Source: Candidatus Cloacimonadota bacterium (lineage in GTDB: Bacteria > Cloacimonadota > Cloacimonadia > Cloacimonadales > Cloacimonadaceae). From it: a stretch of 12,310 nt of DNA. The notes beneath the pieces were generated by a model. That model did no database searches, was not told the DNA's origin, and saw nothing but the letters and a program-made list of their open reading frames with translations. The DNA lies in the NCBI GenBank assembly GCA_023392795.1, contig JAEWNJ010000111.1, forward strand, positions 1 to 12,310, given 5' to 3'. Positions within the stretch are counted from its first letter, which is position 1, and each line of letters opens with the position of its first letter. The position numbers and the translations under genes were made by a program. Positions 1 to 4,996 of this stretch are shown one piece after another.

Positions 1-170
1 ACTATATGTCTTTTAGCATATGATTACTAGCAAACCTCAGACTTGGCTTGACATGAAACAAACTGAGTGATTTTGCTCAGATAGGGATGGTTTGCGCCAG
101 AAATAGGTTCTCGTTTCATGTAAACTAACGTCCCTAGCGGGACTCAAAACGCTGGGGTGGCGGTTACGGG

Positions 171-210
171 GTGGCAAGCTCCTGCTTGCCACAGCGAGCG
201 AGAGCTCGCT
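171..210. repeat. Tandem pair of perfect hairpins (GTGGCAAG family)
   Basis: Two adjacent perfect inverted repeats. GTGGCAAG (171-178) pairs with CTTGCCAC (185-192) across a 6-nt loop, and AGCGAGC (193-199) pairs with GCTCGCT (204-210) across a GAGA loop. The first hairpin recurs imperfectly at 337-361, where the right arm CTTGCCACAGCG is intact but the left arm is altered to GTTGCAA. The two copies lie in the same orientation and flank about 140 bp, which suggests a composite repeat unit. There is no T-run, so an intrinsic terminator is unlikely. Confidence 0.7.
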
Positions 211-249
211 TCTGAGGGCAGTTCCGCAGCCTCCTGGAGTTTGGACATT

Positions 250-289
250 CGTAGCATCGGAATGCTACGCTACGAAACGGAGCTTTCCT
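250..289. repeat. Dispersed hairpin repeat, copy 1
   Basis: It begins CGTAGCATCGGAATGCTACG, a perfect 8-bp stem (250-257 with 262-269) around CGGA, and continues CTACGAAACGGAGCTTTCCT. The same unit recurs at 4814-4853 and 4898-4929, always between genes and in the same orientation in this window. Its reverse-complement translation gives a spurious peptide of the type NVAFRCY. It resembles a REP-like, palindromic, non-coding repeat. Confidence 0.75.
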
Positions 290-336
290 GGAACTTGCCA
301 GCCCAAATGCGGCGGTTCCGGGGTGACTGCCCTGGG

Positions 337-361
337 GTTGCAACTCCTGCTTGCCACAGCG
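337..361. repeat. Second, degenerate copy of the GTGGCAAG hairpin repeat
   Basis: It shares CTCCTGCTTGCCACAGCG with the copy at 171-196. The left arm differs (GTTGCAA instead of GTGGCAAG) and one base is missing, so the hairpin is weaker. The second hairpin of the first copy (AGCGAGC/GCTCGCT) is absent here. Confidence 0.6.
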
Positions 362-390
362 TTTGCCATCTCTTTCCTTCTTGTAGTTCG

Positions 391-452
391 TACGCCTCCC
401 ATACGCCTCCCATACACCGGTCATACAATCGTATGAGTATTGTATGGGAGGC
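391..452. repeat. Nested inverted repeat with tandem 11-mer
   Basis: The 11-mer TACGCCTCCCA occurs twice head to tail (391-401 and 402-412). The second copy forms the left arm of a perfect 12-bp inverted repeat, GCCTCCCATACA (405-416) with TGTATGGGAGGC (441-452). The loop contains a further 6-bp hairpin, TCATAC (421-426) with GTATGA (431-436). The sequence could form a branched hairpin in RNA or a cruciform in DNA. Function unknown. No T-tract follows, so it is not a standard terminator. Confidence 0.75.
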
Positions 453-573
453 TCTTGAGGTGATCAGCAGGTAGAAGGCGGCAAGAGGGTGATTTTCACC
501 CAGTACCGCTTCCTATTCATTCCCCTAATCCTTTGATGTCCGTAAAGTTGCACAAATTGGCGCAGATTATTGG

Positions 574-618
574 GTTTAGAAGGTTTAGAAAGTTTAGAGG
601 GTTTAGCAGGTTCAGAAC
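574..618. repeat. 9-bp tandem repeat (GTTTAGAAG minisatellite)
   Basis: Five consecutive 9-bp units: GTTTAGAAG, GTTTAGAAA, GTTTAGAGG, GTTTAGCAG and the degenerate GTTCAGAAC. Because 9 is a multiple of 3, each frame stays open and spurious repetitive peptides (such as LNxLN on the minus strand) result. The graded decay toward the right end fits slipped-strand expansion followed by point mutation. Confidence 0.8.
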
Positions 619-738
619 GTGCTTTCCCGGCTCCGGAGCACCGGCACACACAAGTTCCATATCCAGATTGCGTTGACTCTCCATGTGCTCCATCGCATAA
701 TCTATAACACGCTTCCGGCGGTTGTTACGCAATTTATC

Positions 739-771
739 TTGACACTATCTGGGCATGTAAAACTCTGGCAT
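739..771 (+). promoter_or_regulatory. Promoter-like element upstream of rplM
   Basis: A perfect TTGACA hexamer (739-744) is followed by CATG (754-757) and TGGCAT (766-771). The same order, CTTGACAC-N8/9-CATG-N8-TGGCAT, occurs upstream of the cobalamin-binding gene at 4935-4969. No TATAAT-like -10 sits at the usual 16-18 nt, so the -10 of this lineage may differ or the true start site may be elsewhere. A TATAAA lies further down (776-781) but without a matching -35. This is inferred from sequence resemblance only. Confidence 0.35.
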
Positions 772-799
772 TCTGTATAAAAACCGAAAAGGAGAATCG

Positions 800-1228
800 A
801 TGAAGACCCTAACCCCTAGTCCGAGCGATATCACCCAAGCCTGGTATATCGTAGATGCGACGGGACTGCCTCTTGGTCGGTTATCCACGAAGATTGCCAC
901 GATCCTTCGCGGCAAGAACAAACCGTATTTTGCAACGAACATCGACACGGGTGACTACGTAGTAGTGATCAATGCCGACAAAGTTCGCGTAACCGGCCTG
1001 AAGGCCCTGCAAAAGGTTTACAAATCTTTCAGTGGATACCCCAGTGGGCTCAAAGAGATCCCGTATGCAAAGATTCTGGAAGAGCATCCTGAAAGGATCA
1101 TCGAGCATGCCGTCAGAGGCATGATGCCGAAGAACACCTTGGGACGCGCAATGATGAAAAAACTGAAAGTTTACACCGGCACCGAGCATCCCCATGCTGC
1201 GCAGAAGCCAGTGGAACTGAGCCTGTAA
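800..1228 (+). CDS. rplM: Large-subunit ribosomal protein L13 (uL13)
   Basis: L13 is an early-assembly protein of the 50S subunit that binds 23S rRNA. The product is 142 residues, the same length as Escherichia coli L13. Family hallmarks run along its whole length: WYIVDATGLPLGRLST near residues 15-30, DTGDYVVVINADKVRVTG around 49-66, VRGMMPKNTLGRAMMKKLKVY around 105-125 and the C-terminal EHPHAAQKP. The ATG is preceded by AAAAGGAG (787-794) at good spacing, and the protein starts MKTLTP like its homologues, so the start is secure. It is first in the + strand translation cluster, with rpsI following after 15 nt, an almost universal pairing. The promoter-like element at 739-771 probably drives it. 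Confidence 0.97.
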   Translation: MKTLTPSPSDITQAWYIVDATGLPLGRLSTKIATILRGKNKPYFATNIDTGDYVVVINADKVRVTGLKALQKVYKSFSGYPSGLKEIPYAKILEEHPERIIEHAVRGMMPKNTLGRAMMKKLKVYTGTEHPHAAQKPVELSL

Positions 1229-1243
1229 GGAGACAAACAAGGT

Positions 1244-1630
1244 ATGCAAAATTTTGATGCCGTTGGAAGAAGAAAGAATGCCACTGCCCGGGTACGCATT
1301 ACCCCCGGCACCGGCAAGCGCATCATCAACAAAGTGCAGATGAAGAAGTACCTGCAGCGTGAAACCTTGGAAATGGTGGTGGAACAGCCCCTGCAGACCG
1401 TTGGTCTTTCCGAGAGTCTCGATGTGTACGTAAACGTAACCGGTGGCGGCCTCAGCGGTCAGGCCGGCGCGATTCGTCATGGTATTTCCCGCGCGCTTGT
1501 AGAGTATGATGAAAACCTCAGACAAGCTCTGAAAGCCCGTGGATTCCTTACCCGCGATCCCCGTATGGTGGAGCGTAAGAAATCCGGTCGTCCGAAAGCC
1601 AGAAAGAGATTCCAATTCTCCAAGCGTTAA
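1244..1630 (+). CDS. rpsI: Small-subunit ribosomal protein S9 (uS9)
   Basis: S9 belongs to the head of the 30S subunit. Its C-terminal tail reaches the P site and contacts tRNA. The 128-residue length is usual. Visible hallmarks are GRRKNATARVR near the N-terminus, the glycine-rich turn VTGGGLSGQAGAIRHGISRAL in the middle, and a very basic C-terminus (GRPKARKRFQFSKR) ending in the conserved SKR. It follows rplM by 15 nt, with GGAG directly after the rplM stop, so the two are almost certainly co-transcribed. A 189-nt structured spacer separates it from rpsB. No anomaly seen. Confidence 0.97.
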   Translation: MQNFDAVGRRKNATARVRITPGTGKRIINKVQMKKYLQRETLEMVVEQPLQTVGLSESLDVYVNVTGGGLSGQAGAIRHGISRALVEYDENLRQALKARGFLTRDPRMVERKKSGRPKARKRFQFSKR

Positions 1631-1819
1631 TCTCAGGGTTTTTGGGGGAGATCATCCCCCCTGGACACGAGTAGCATGAGCTTTCGCAAACATTACACAG
1701 AACTTGGCGAGATAGCCAAAATAAGCCACCAAAGCGAGTTGCAAGGCGGTGAGGGGATAGCCCCTCTGAATTGCGTGGATCCTTTGGCGGAATACTTAAC
1801 CGTAGATTAGGAGAAATAA
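1631..1819 (+). promoter_or_regulatory. Structured rpsI-rpsB spacer, candidate S2 leader RNA
   Basis: This 189-nt non-coding stretch ends at the S2 start codon and holds at least three perfect stems: GGGGGA/TCCCCC (1644-1649 with 1655-1660), TTGGC/GCCAA (1704-1708 with 1715-1719) and GAGGGG/CCCCTC (1751-1756 with 1761-1766). The last is flanked by complementary GCAA (1741-1744) and TTGC (1771-1774). None has a T-run, so they are not standard terminators. In other bacteria rpsB is autoregulated by S2 binding its own leader; a similar role here is inference. The spacer is unusually long for this otherwise tight cluster. The rpsB ribosome binding site (TTAGGAG, 1807-1813) is at its end. Confidence 0.45.
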
Positions 1820-2617
1820 ATGTCCGTTGTATCTATGAAACAACTGTTGGAAGCCGGTGTTCACTTTGGACATCAGACTTTCAAGTGGAATCCCAAGATG
1901 AAAAAGTACATCTTCATCAAACGCAATGGGATCCACATCATCGACCTGAAGCAGACGGTCGATGCCATCAACGAAGCCTATCAGTTCATGAAAGAAGTGG
2001 CGAGCAGAAAGGAATACATCCTTTTCGTGGGCACCAAAAAGCAAGCCCAAAGCGCCATCAAAGAAGCTGCTGAAAAGGCCGGTGTATTTTACGTGAACCA
2101 ACGCTGGTATGGCGGGATGCTTACCAATATGACCACCATTCGCCAGAGCATTGAAAAGATGAAGTACTTCGAAGAAATCGAAGCTGACGGCACCCTGAAC
2201 AGCTACACCAAGCTGGAAGCTCAAAAAATGAGACGTATGCACGACAAGATTGAGTTTTCCCTTGGTGGAATCCGCGATATGGATGCCAAACCGGGAGCGA
2301 TCTTCGTGGTGGATACCGAATATGAAGATATCGCCATCCATGAAGCCCGCATCCTGAATGTCCCCATCATCGCGATGGTGGATACCAATTGCGATCCCGA
2401 TCTCATCGACTACGTGATCCCTTCAAACGACGACGCCACCCGCGCCATCGCTTTGATTTCGGACATCATGGCCAATGCCGTATTGGAAGGCAGAGGTCTG
2501 GCTTCCGAAGGTGCCGAGAATGCCGAAGGCGCCTCTGAGGACGTGGAAGAAGAGAGCGAGGAAATCGCTGAAGTAGCAGAAGCCGTGGAAGCCGAAATGG
2601 CTGCCACTGAGCAATAG
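1820..2617 (+). CDS. rpsB: Small-subunit ribosomal protein S2 (uS2)
   Basis: S2 assembles late onto the 30S subunit and is needed for binding S1 and for translation initiation. The 265-residue product begins with MKQLLEAGVHFGHQTFKWNPK, a diagnostic S2 segment. It continues with GIHIIDLKQTV, the helical segment FVGTKKQAQ, RWYGGMLTN around residues 95-103, and PGAIFVVDTEYEDIAIHEA followed by PIIAMVDTNCDPDLIDYVIPSNDDA. After about residue 225 comes a long acidic tail rich in Glu and Ala, which varies in the family and has no assigned job. The start is supported by AGGAG seven bases upstream. It is followed by tsf after 83 nt containing a strong stem-loop, as in the classic rpsB-tsf operon. Confidence 0.97.
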   Translation: MSVVSMKQLLEAGVHFGHQTFKWNPKMKKYIFIKRNGIHIIDLKQTVDAINEAYQFMKEVASRKEYILFVGTKKQAQSAIKEAAEKAGVFYVNQRWYGGMLTNMTTIRQSIEKMKYFEEIEADGTLNSYTKLEAQKMRRMHDKIEFSLGGIRDMDAKPGAIFVVDTEYEDIAIHEARILNVPIIAMVDTNCDPDLIDYVIPSNDDATRAIALISDIMANAVLEGRGLASEGAENAEGASEDVEEESEEIAEVAEAVEAEMAATEQ

Positions 2618-2631
2618 ATAAGAAAAAGTAT

Positions 2632-2660
2632 TGCGTGCCGGATATCCCAGCCGGCACGCA
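2632..2660. repeat. Perfect 10-bp stem-loop between rpsB and tsf
   Basis: TGCGTGCCGG (2632-2641) pairs perfectly with CCGGCACGCA (2651-2660) over a 9-nt loop. The bases after it are CCCTCAAACC, with no T-run, so it is not a canonical intrinsic terminator. It could set the S2 to EF-Ts ratio by RNA processing, stability or partial termination. A regulatory role is inference. Confidence 0.65.
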
Positions 2661-2700
2661 CCCTCAAACCTCTGTATCGTAATACACAAAGGAGAATCAA

Positions 2701-3297
2701 ATGGCAGAGATTACCGCAACCATGGTAAAAGAACTGCGCGAGAGAACCGGAGTAGGCATGATGGAATGCCGTAAAGCTCTGGTGGAGTCCAATGGTGACA
2801 TGGACGGAGCCATCAAATTCCTGCGCGAGCGCGGAATTTCCAAAGCGGAGGCCAAGAGCCTGCGTGAGACCAAAGAGGGGATCATCTTCTCTTACATTCA
2901 TTTTAACGGCAAGATCGGCGTGCTGCTGGAGCTCAATTGCGAATCCGATTTTGTAGCCCGTACCGACGAATTCAAAGCCCTGGCAGAAGAAATCGCCCTG
3001 CAGATCGCCGCGACCAATCCTTTGGCATTGACCGCCGAAGGCATTGATCCCGAGATCATCGAACGTGAAAAAGAAATTGCCCGCAATAAAGCCCTAAACG
3101 ATGGTAAGAAAGCCGACATCGTTGATAAAATCGTGGAAGGCAATATCAAAAAGTATTGCAGCGAACACGCCCTGATGGAGCAAGGCCTGATCAGCAACGA
3201 AAAGATGACTGTGAAGGAACTCCTGACCAATTCCATAGCCAAAACCGGCGAAAACATTCAGATCGCGCGTTTCACTCGTTACGCCCTGGGCGAATAA
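2701..3297 (+). CDS. tsf: Elongation factor Ts (short form)
   Basis: EF-Ts is the nucleotide exchange factor that releases GDP from EF-Tu. The N-terminal UBA-like domain is clear (VKELRERTGVGMMECRKAL, about residues 9-27). The core carries NCESDFVARTDEF (79-91), whose Asp-Phe pair contacts EF-Tu. At 198 residues it is clearly shorter than the roughly 280-residue E. coli protein. It resembles the compact EF-Ts of Thermus, with a single core subdomain and no inserted coiled-coil arm. The C-terminus ends normally (ENIQIARFTRYALGE), so this is a natural short form and not a truncation. The start has AAAGGAG (2688-2694). pyrH follows after only 15 nt. Confidence 0.95.
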   Translation: MAEITATMVKELRERTGVGMMECRKALVESNGDMDGAIKFLRERGISKAEAKSLRETKEGIIFSYIHFNGKIGVLLELNCESDFVARTDEFKALAEEIALQIAATNPLALTAEGIDPEIIEREKEIARNKALNDGKKADIVDKIVEGNIKKYCSEHALMEQGLISNEKMTVKELLTNSIAKTGENIQIARFTRYALGE

Positions 3298-3312
3298 GCC
3301 CCATACACCGGG

Positions 3313-4041
3313 ATGAACAGCACATTTGACTGCAGCAAGATCGAACACCTGATGCTGAAACTGAGCGGGGAGATCCTCGCCGGCAGCAAAGGCTTCGGAT
3401 TCGACGATGCCGTCTGCGACGCGCTGACGGACGATCTGATCGAGGTGCGGGAAAAGGGCTATGGCCTGGCAATCGTCTTGGGCGGGGGAAATATCTTCCG
3501 CGGCGGCAGCATCCAAAACCTGGAGCTCGATCGGGTTGCCATGGACAACATCGGAATGCTTGCCACCATCCAAAACGCCATTTACCTCAGCGAAATCCTG
3601 AATGGTAAAGGCTGCCCGGCGGAAGTCTTTTCCAGCTTTGTGCTGGATAAAGTAGCCCCCCATTACAGCGCTCCCAAGGTGCGTGAAGCGATGGCAAAAG
3701 GCAAGATCTGCTTCGTGGCGGGTGGTACGGGAAATCCGTATTTTACCACCGATACCGCCGCGGTGCTGAGAGCCATCGAATTGAAGCTGGATATCGTGCT
3801 CAAGGCCACCAAAGTGGATGGCCTGTACACCGCCGATCCAGCCAAAGATAAAGACGCCCGTTTCATCGCTGATGCCTCATATCAGACCTGCCTGGAGCAG
3901 CGTCTGGGCGTGATGGATCTTACTGCCTTTTCCCTGGCAGCGGATAACAATGTGCCGATCAAGATCTTTAACATCACCAAAAAAGGCATGCTGCAAGCCG
4001 CGCTCACCGATGCCAACGTGGGCACATATATTCATCCCTGA
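3313..4041 (+). CDS. pyrH: UMP kinase
   Basis: UMP kinase phosphorylates UMP to UDP with ATP in pyrimidine nucleotide synthesis. The bacterial enzyme is a hexamer of the amino acid kinase fold, usually regulated by GTP and UTP. The 242-residue product shows the family motifs in order: MLKLSGEILAG (14-24), IVLGGGNIFRGG (54-65) for phosphate binding, DNIGMLATIQNAI (78-90), FVAGGTGNPYFTTDTAA (134-150) for UMP binding, KATKVDGLYTADP (164-176) and MDLTAFSLAADNN (201-213). The ribosome binding site is weak (CCGGG directly before ATG), so translation may be coupled to tsf, which ends 15 nt upstream. Its place between tsf and frr is the conserved bacterial order. Confidence 0.96.
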   Translation: MNSTFDCSKIEHLMLKLSGEILAGSKGFGFDDAVCDALTDDLIEVREKGYGLAIVLGGGNIFRGGSIQNLELDRVAMDNIGMLATIQNAIYLSEILNGKGCPAEVFSSFVLDKVAPHYSAPKVREAMAKGKICFVAGGTGNPYFTTDTAAVLRAIELKLDIVLKATKVDGLYTADPAKDKDARFIADASYQTCLEQRLGVMDLTAFSLAADNNVPIKIFNITKKGMLQAALTDANVGTYIHP

Positions 4042-4056
4042 TTCGAGGAACATATC

Positions 4057-4611
4057 ATGCAAACACTGAAAGACAGTACCAAAGAGAAGATGCAGAAATC
4101 CTTCGATTCCATGCTGCACCAATATTCCAAAGTGCGCACGGGACGCGCCAGCGCTTCCATTCTGGATGATGTCCGGATCAATTACTACGGCGAACCCACC
4201 CCGGTGAAGCAGCTCTGCAACATCTCGATCCCGGAACCGCGCACCATCGTGGTCCAGCCCTGGGATAAAACCACCCTGGCGGACATCGAAAAGGCCATCC
4301 TGGGCGCCAATATCGGGATTACTCCGGAAAACGACGGCAATGTGATCCGTCTGCCCTTCCAGCCCCTCACCGAAGATAAACGCAAGGACATCGTGAAGAA
4401 CCTCAAAAAGCTGGCGGAAGACGCCCGCGTGGCAATTCGCAACATCCGCAGAGATGCCAACGAAGCTGCCAAAAAGATGAAGAAAGATAGCGATATCAGC
4501 GAAGACGACGAGAAGAAAGTGCTAAAAGAAGTGCAAGACATCACCGACGAGTGGATCAAAAAGATCGACGACGTGGAAAAAGCCAAAGAAAAAGAAATCA
4601 TGGAAGTGTAA
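4057..4611 (+). CDS. frr: Ribosome recycling factor
   Basis: RRF works with EF-G to split the post-termination ribosome so the subunits can be reused. The 184-residue length is typical. Visible motifs are KVRTGRASASILDDVRINYYGEP (about residues 26-48), the domain II segment ISIPEPRTIVVQPWDK (57-72), GANIGITPENDGNVIRLPFQPLTEDKR (89-115), and a long charged helix containing ARVAIRNIRRDANE that completes the three-helix bundle. The ATG is preceded by GAGGAA (4045-4050) and lies 15 nt after pyrH. A strong intrinsic terminator begins 23 nt after its stop, so it is the last gene of the translation cluster. Confidence 0.97.
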   Translation: MQTLKDSTKEKMQKSFDSMLHQYSKVRTGRASASILDDVRINYYGEPTPVKQLCNISIPEPRTIVVQPWDKTTLADIEKAILGANIGITPENDGNVIRLPFQPLTEDKRKDIVKNLKKLAEDARVAIRNIRRDANEAAKKMKKDSDISEDDEKKVLKEVQDITDEWIKKIDDVEKAKEKEIMEV

Positions 4612-4633
4612 GATCTTCCGTACAATAATCACC

Positions 4634-4665
4634 AGCCCCGGGATCCCATCCCGGGGCTTTTTGTT
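4634..4665 (+). terminator. Intrinsic terminator after frr
   Basis: A perfect 11-bp GC-rich stem, AGCCCCGGGAT (4634-4644) with ATCCCGGGGCT (4648-4658), closes on a 3-nt loop. It is followed by TTTTGTTT. This is the textbook form of a Rho-independent terminator and ends the rplM-to-frr cluster. It is the only strong terminator I found in the window. Confidence 0.93.
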
Positions 4666-4813
4666 TGCCCTGCAAGAAGATGAGGATTTGCCGGCACTGC
4701 AGTAACTGAGGCGGCTGACAAGGGTGAGCGGGAAGCTGGCCCAACCCCAAAATGCAATGCAGGACACTCCCGACGATAGCCGGTTTGAAATGACATAATC
4801 TTACCGGGGCTAT

Positions 4814-4853
4814 CGTAGCATCGGAATGCTACGTTACGTTGCGGAGCTTTCCT
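4814..4853. repeat. Dispersed hairpin repeat, copy 2
   Basis: It starts with the same 20 bases as copy 1 at 250 (CGTAGCATCGGAATGCTACG) and then reads TTACGTTGCGGAGCTTTCCT. Its end forms a second hairpin with the following bases: GGAGCTTT (4843-4850) pairs with AAAGCTCC (4854-4861) over CCT. It lies 45 bp from copy 3. Confidence 0.75.
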
Positions 4854-4897
4854 AAAGCTCCGAAAACCGTAGTGTAGGGTGTCTCCCTCAGGGCCAT

Positions 4898-4929
4898 CGT
4901 AGCACCGGAATGCTACGTTACGTTGCGGA
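4898..4929. repeat. Dispersed hairpin repeat, copy 3
   Basis: It reads CGTAGCACCGGAATGCTACG followed by TTACGTTGCGGA, identical to copy 2 except for one T-to-C change at the inner end of the stem. The copy stops at GCGGA, just upstream of the promoter-like element at 4935, so the repeat directly abuts the upstream control region of the cobalamin-sensor gene. Confidence 0.75.
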
Positions 4930-4934
4930 TACGT

Positions 4935-4969
4935 CTTGACACGATTATCTACATGCTTCACATTGGCAT
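4935..4969 (+). promoter_or_regulatory. Promoter-like element upstream of the cobalamin-sensor gene
   Basis: CTTGACAC (4935-4942), CATG (4952-4955) and TGGCAT (4964-4969) repeat the pattern seen upstream of rplM at 738-771, with 9 instead of 8 bases in the first spacer. TTGACA matches a consensus -35. No consensus -10 is present at standard spacing. The element lies 28 bp before the start codon, after the last repeat copy. The shared pattern at two unrelated genes supports a promoter more than either site alone. Confidence 0.35.
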
Positions 4970-4996
4970 CCGTTCACTCAGACGAAGGAAGGAACC

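Larger units (their letters stand above)
1..799. other. Repeat-rich intergenic region upstream of rplM
   Basis: I see no supportable gene here. Open frames on both strands are short, begin or end inside repeats and show no family motif. The stretch holds two GTGGCAAG-type hairpin repeats (171-210 and 337-361), one copy of a dispersed hairpin repeat (250-289), a nested inverted repeat (391-452) and a 9-bp tandem repeat (574-618). A 9-bp inverted repeat (51-59 with 113-121) encloses 53 nt near the left edge. The last 60 bases contain a promoter-like element and the rplM ribosome binding site. No tRNA or rRNA is visible. Confidence 0.6.
4666..4996. other. Intergenic region with hairpin repeats before the cobalamin-sensor gene
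   Basis: No gene is supported in this 331-bp stretch. It contains a hairpin whose arms CGATAGCC (4774-4781) and GGCTATCG (4808-4815) enclose the 15-mer GTTTGAAATGACATA (4783-4797), which also occurs inverted at 8182-8196. Two copies of the dispersed hairpin repeat follow (4814-4853 and 4898-4929), then a promoter-like element (4935-4969) and the ribosome binding site of the next gene (GGAAGGAA, 4986-4993). Confidence 0.6.

Noticed and set aside
157..474. Open frame of about 105 codons on the + strand, and an overlapping one on the - strand (164-424)
   Set aside because: Both run through hairpin and tandem repeats, have no family motif and no convincing ribosome binding site; the peptides are translations of repeats.
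517..732. Minus-strand open frame of 71 codons with protein-like start (MRNNRRKRVIDYAMEHMESQ)
   Set aside because: The middle is the 9-bp minisatellite read as LNxLN, and no family is recognisable. The part at about 620-732 might be a gene remnant, but I cannot support it.
881..1615. Long minus-strand open frame (244 codons) opposite rplM and rpsI
   Set aside because: It is a shadow of two unmistakable ribosomal protein genes and spans their intergenic gap; no motif of its own.
3094..3663. Minus-strand open frame of 189 codons opposite tsf and pyrH
   Set aside because: Shadow of well-identified genes with no recognisable domain.
4670..4740. Possible cobalamin riboswitch before the cobalamin-sensor gene (GGCACTGCAG, GGGAAGCTGG)
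   Set aside because: Only loose similarity to the B12 box; the conserved core and the order of elements of the known riboswitch classes are absent.
4964..4978. TGGCAT resembling the -24 element of a sigma-54 promoter
   Set aside because: No TTGC at the required spacing, either here or at 766 upstream of rplM, and no enhancer-binding protein context.
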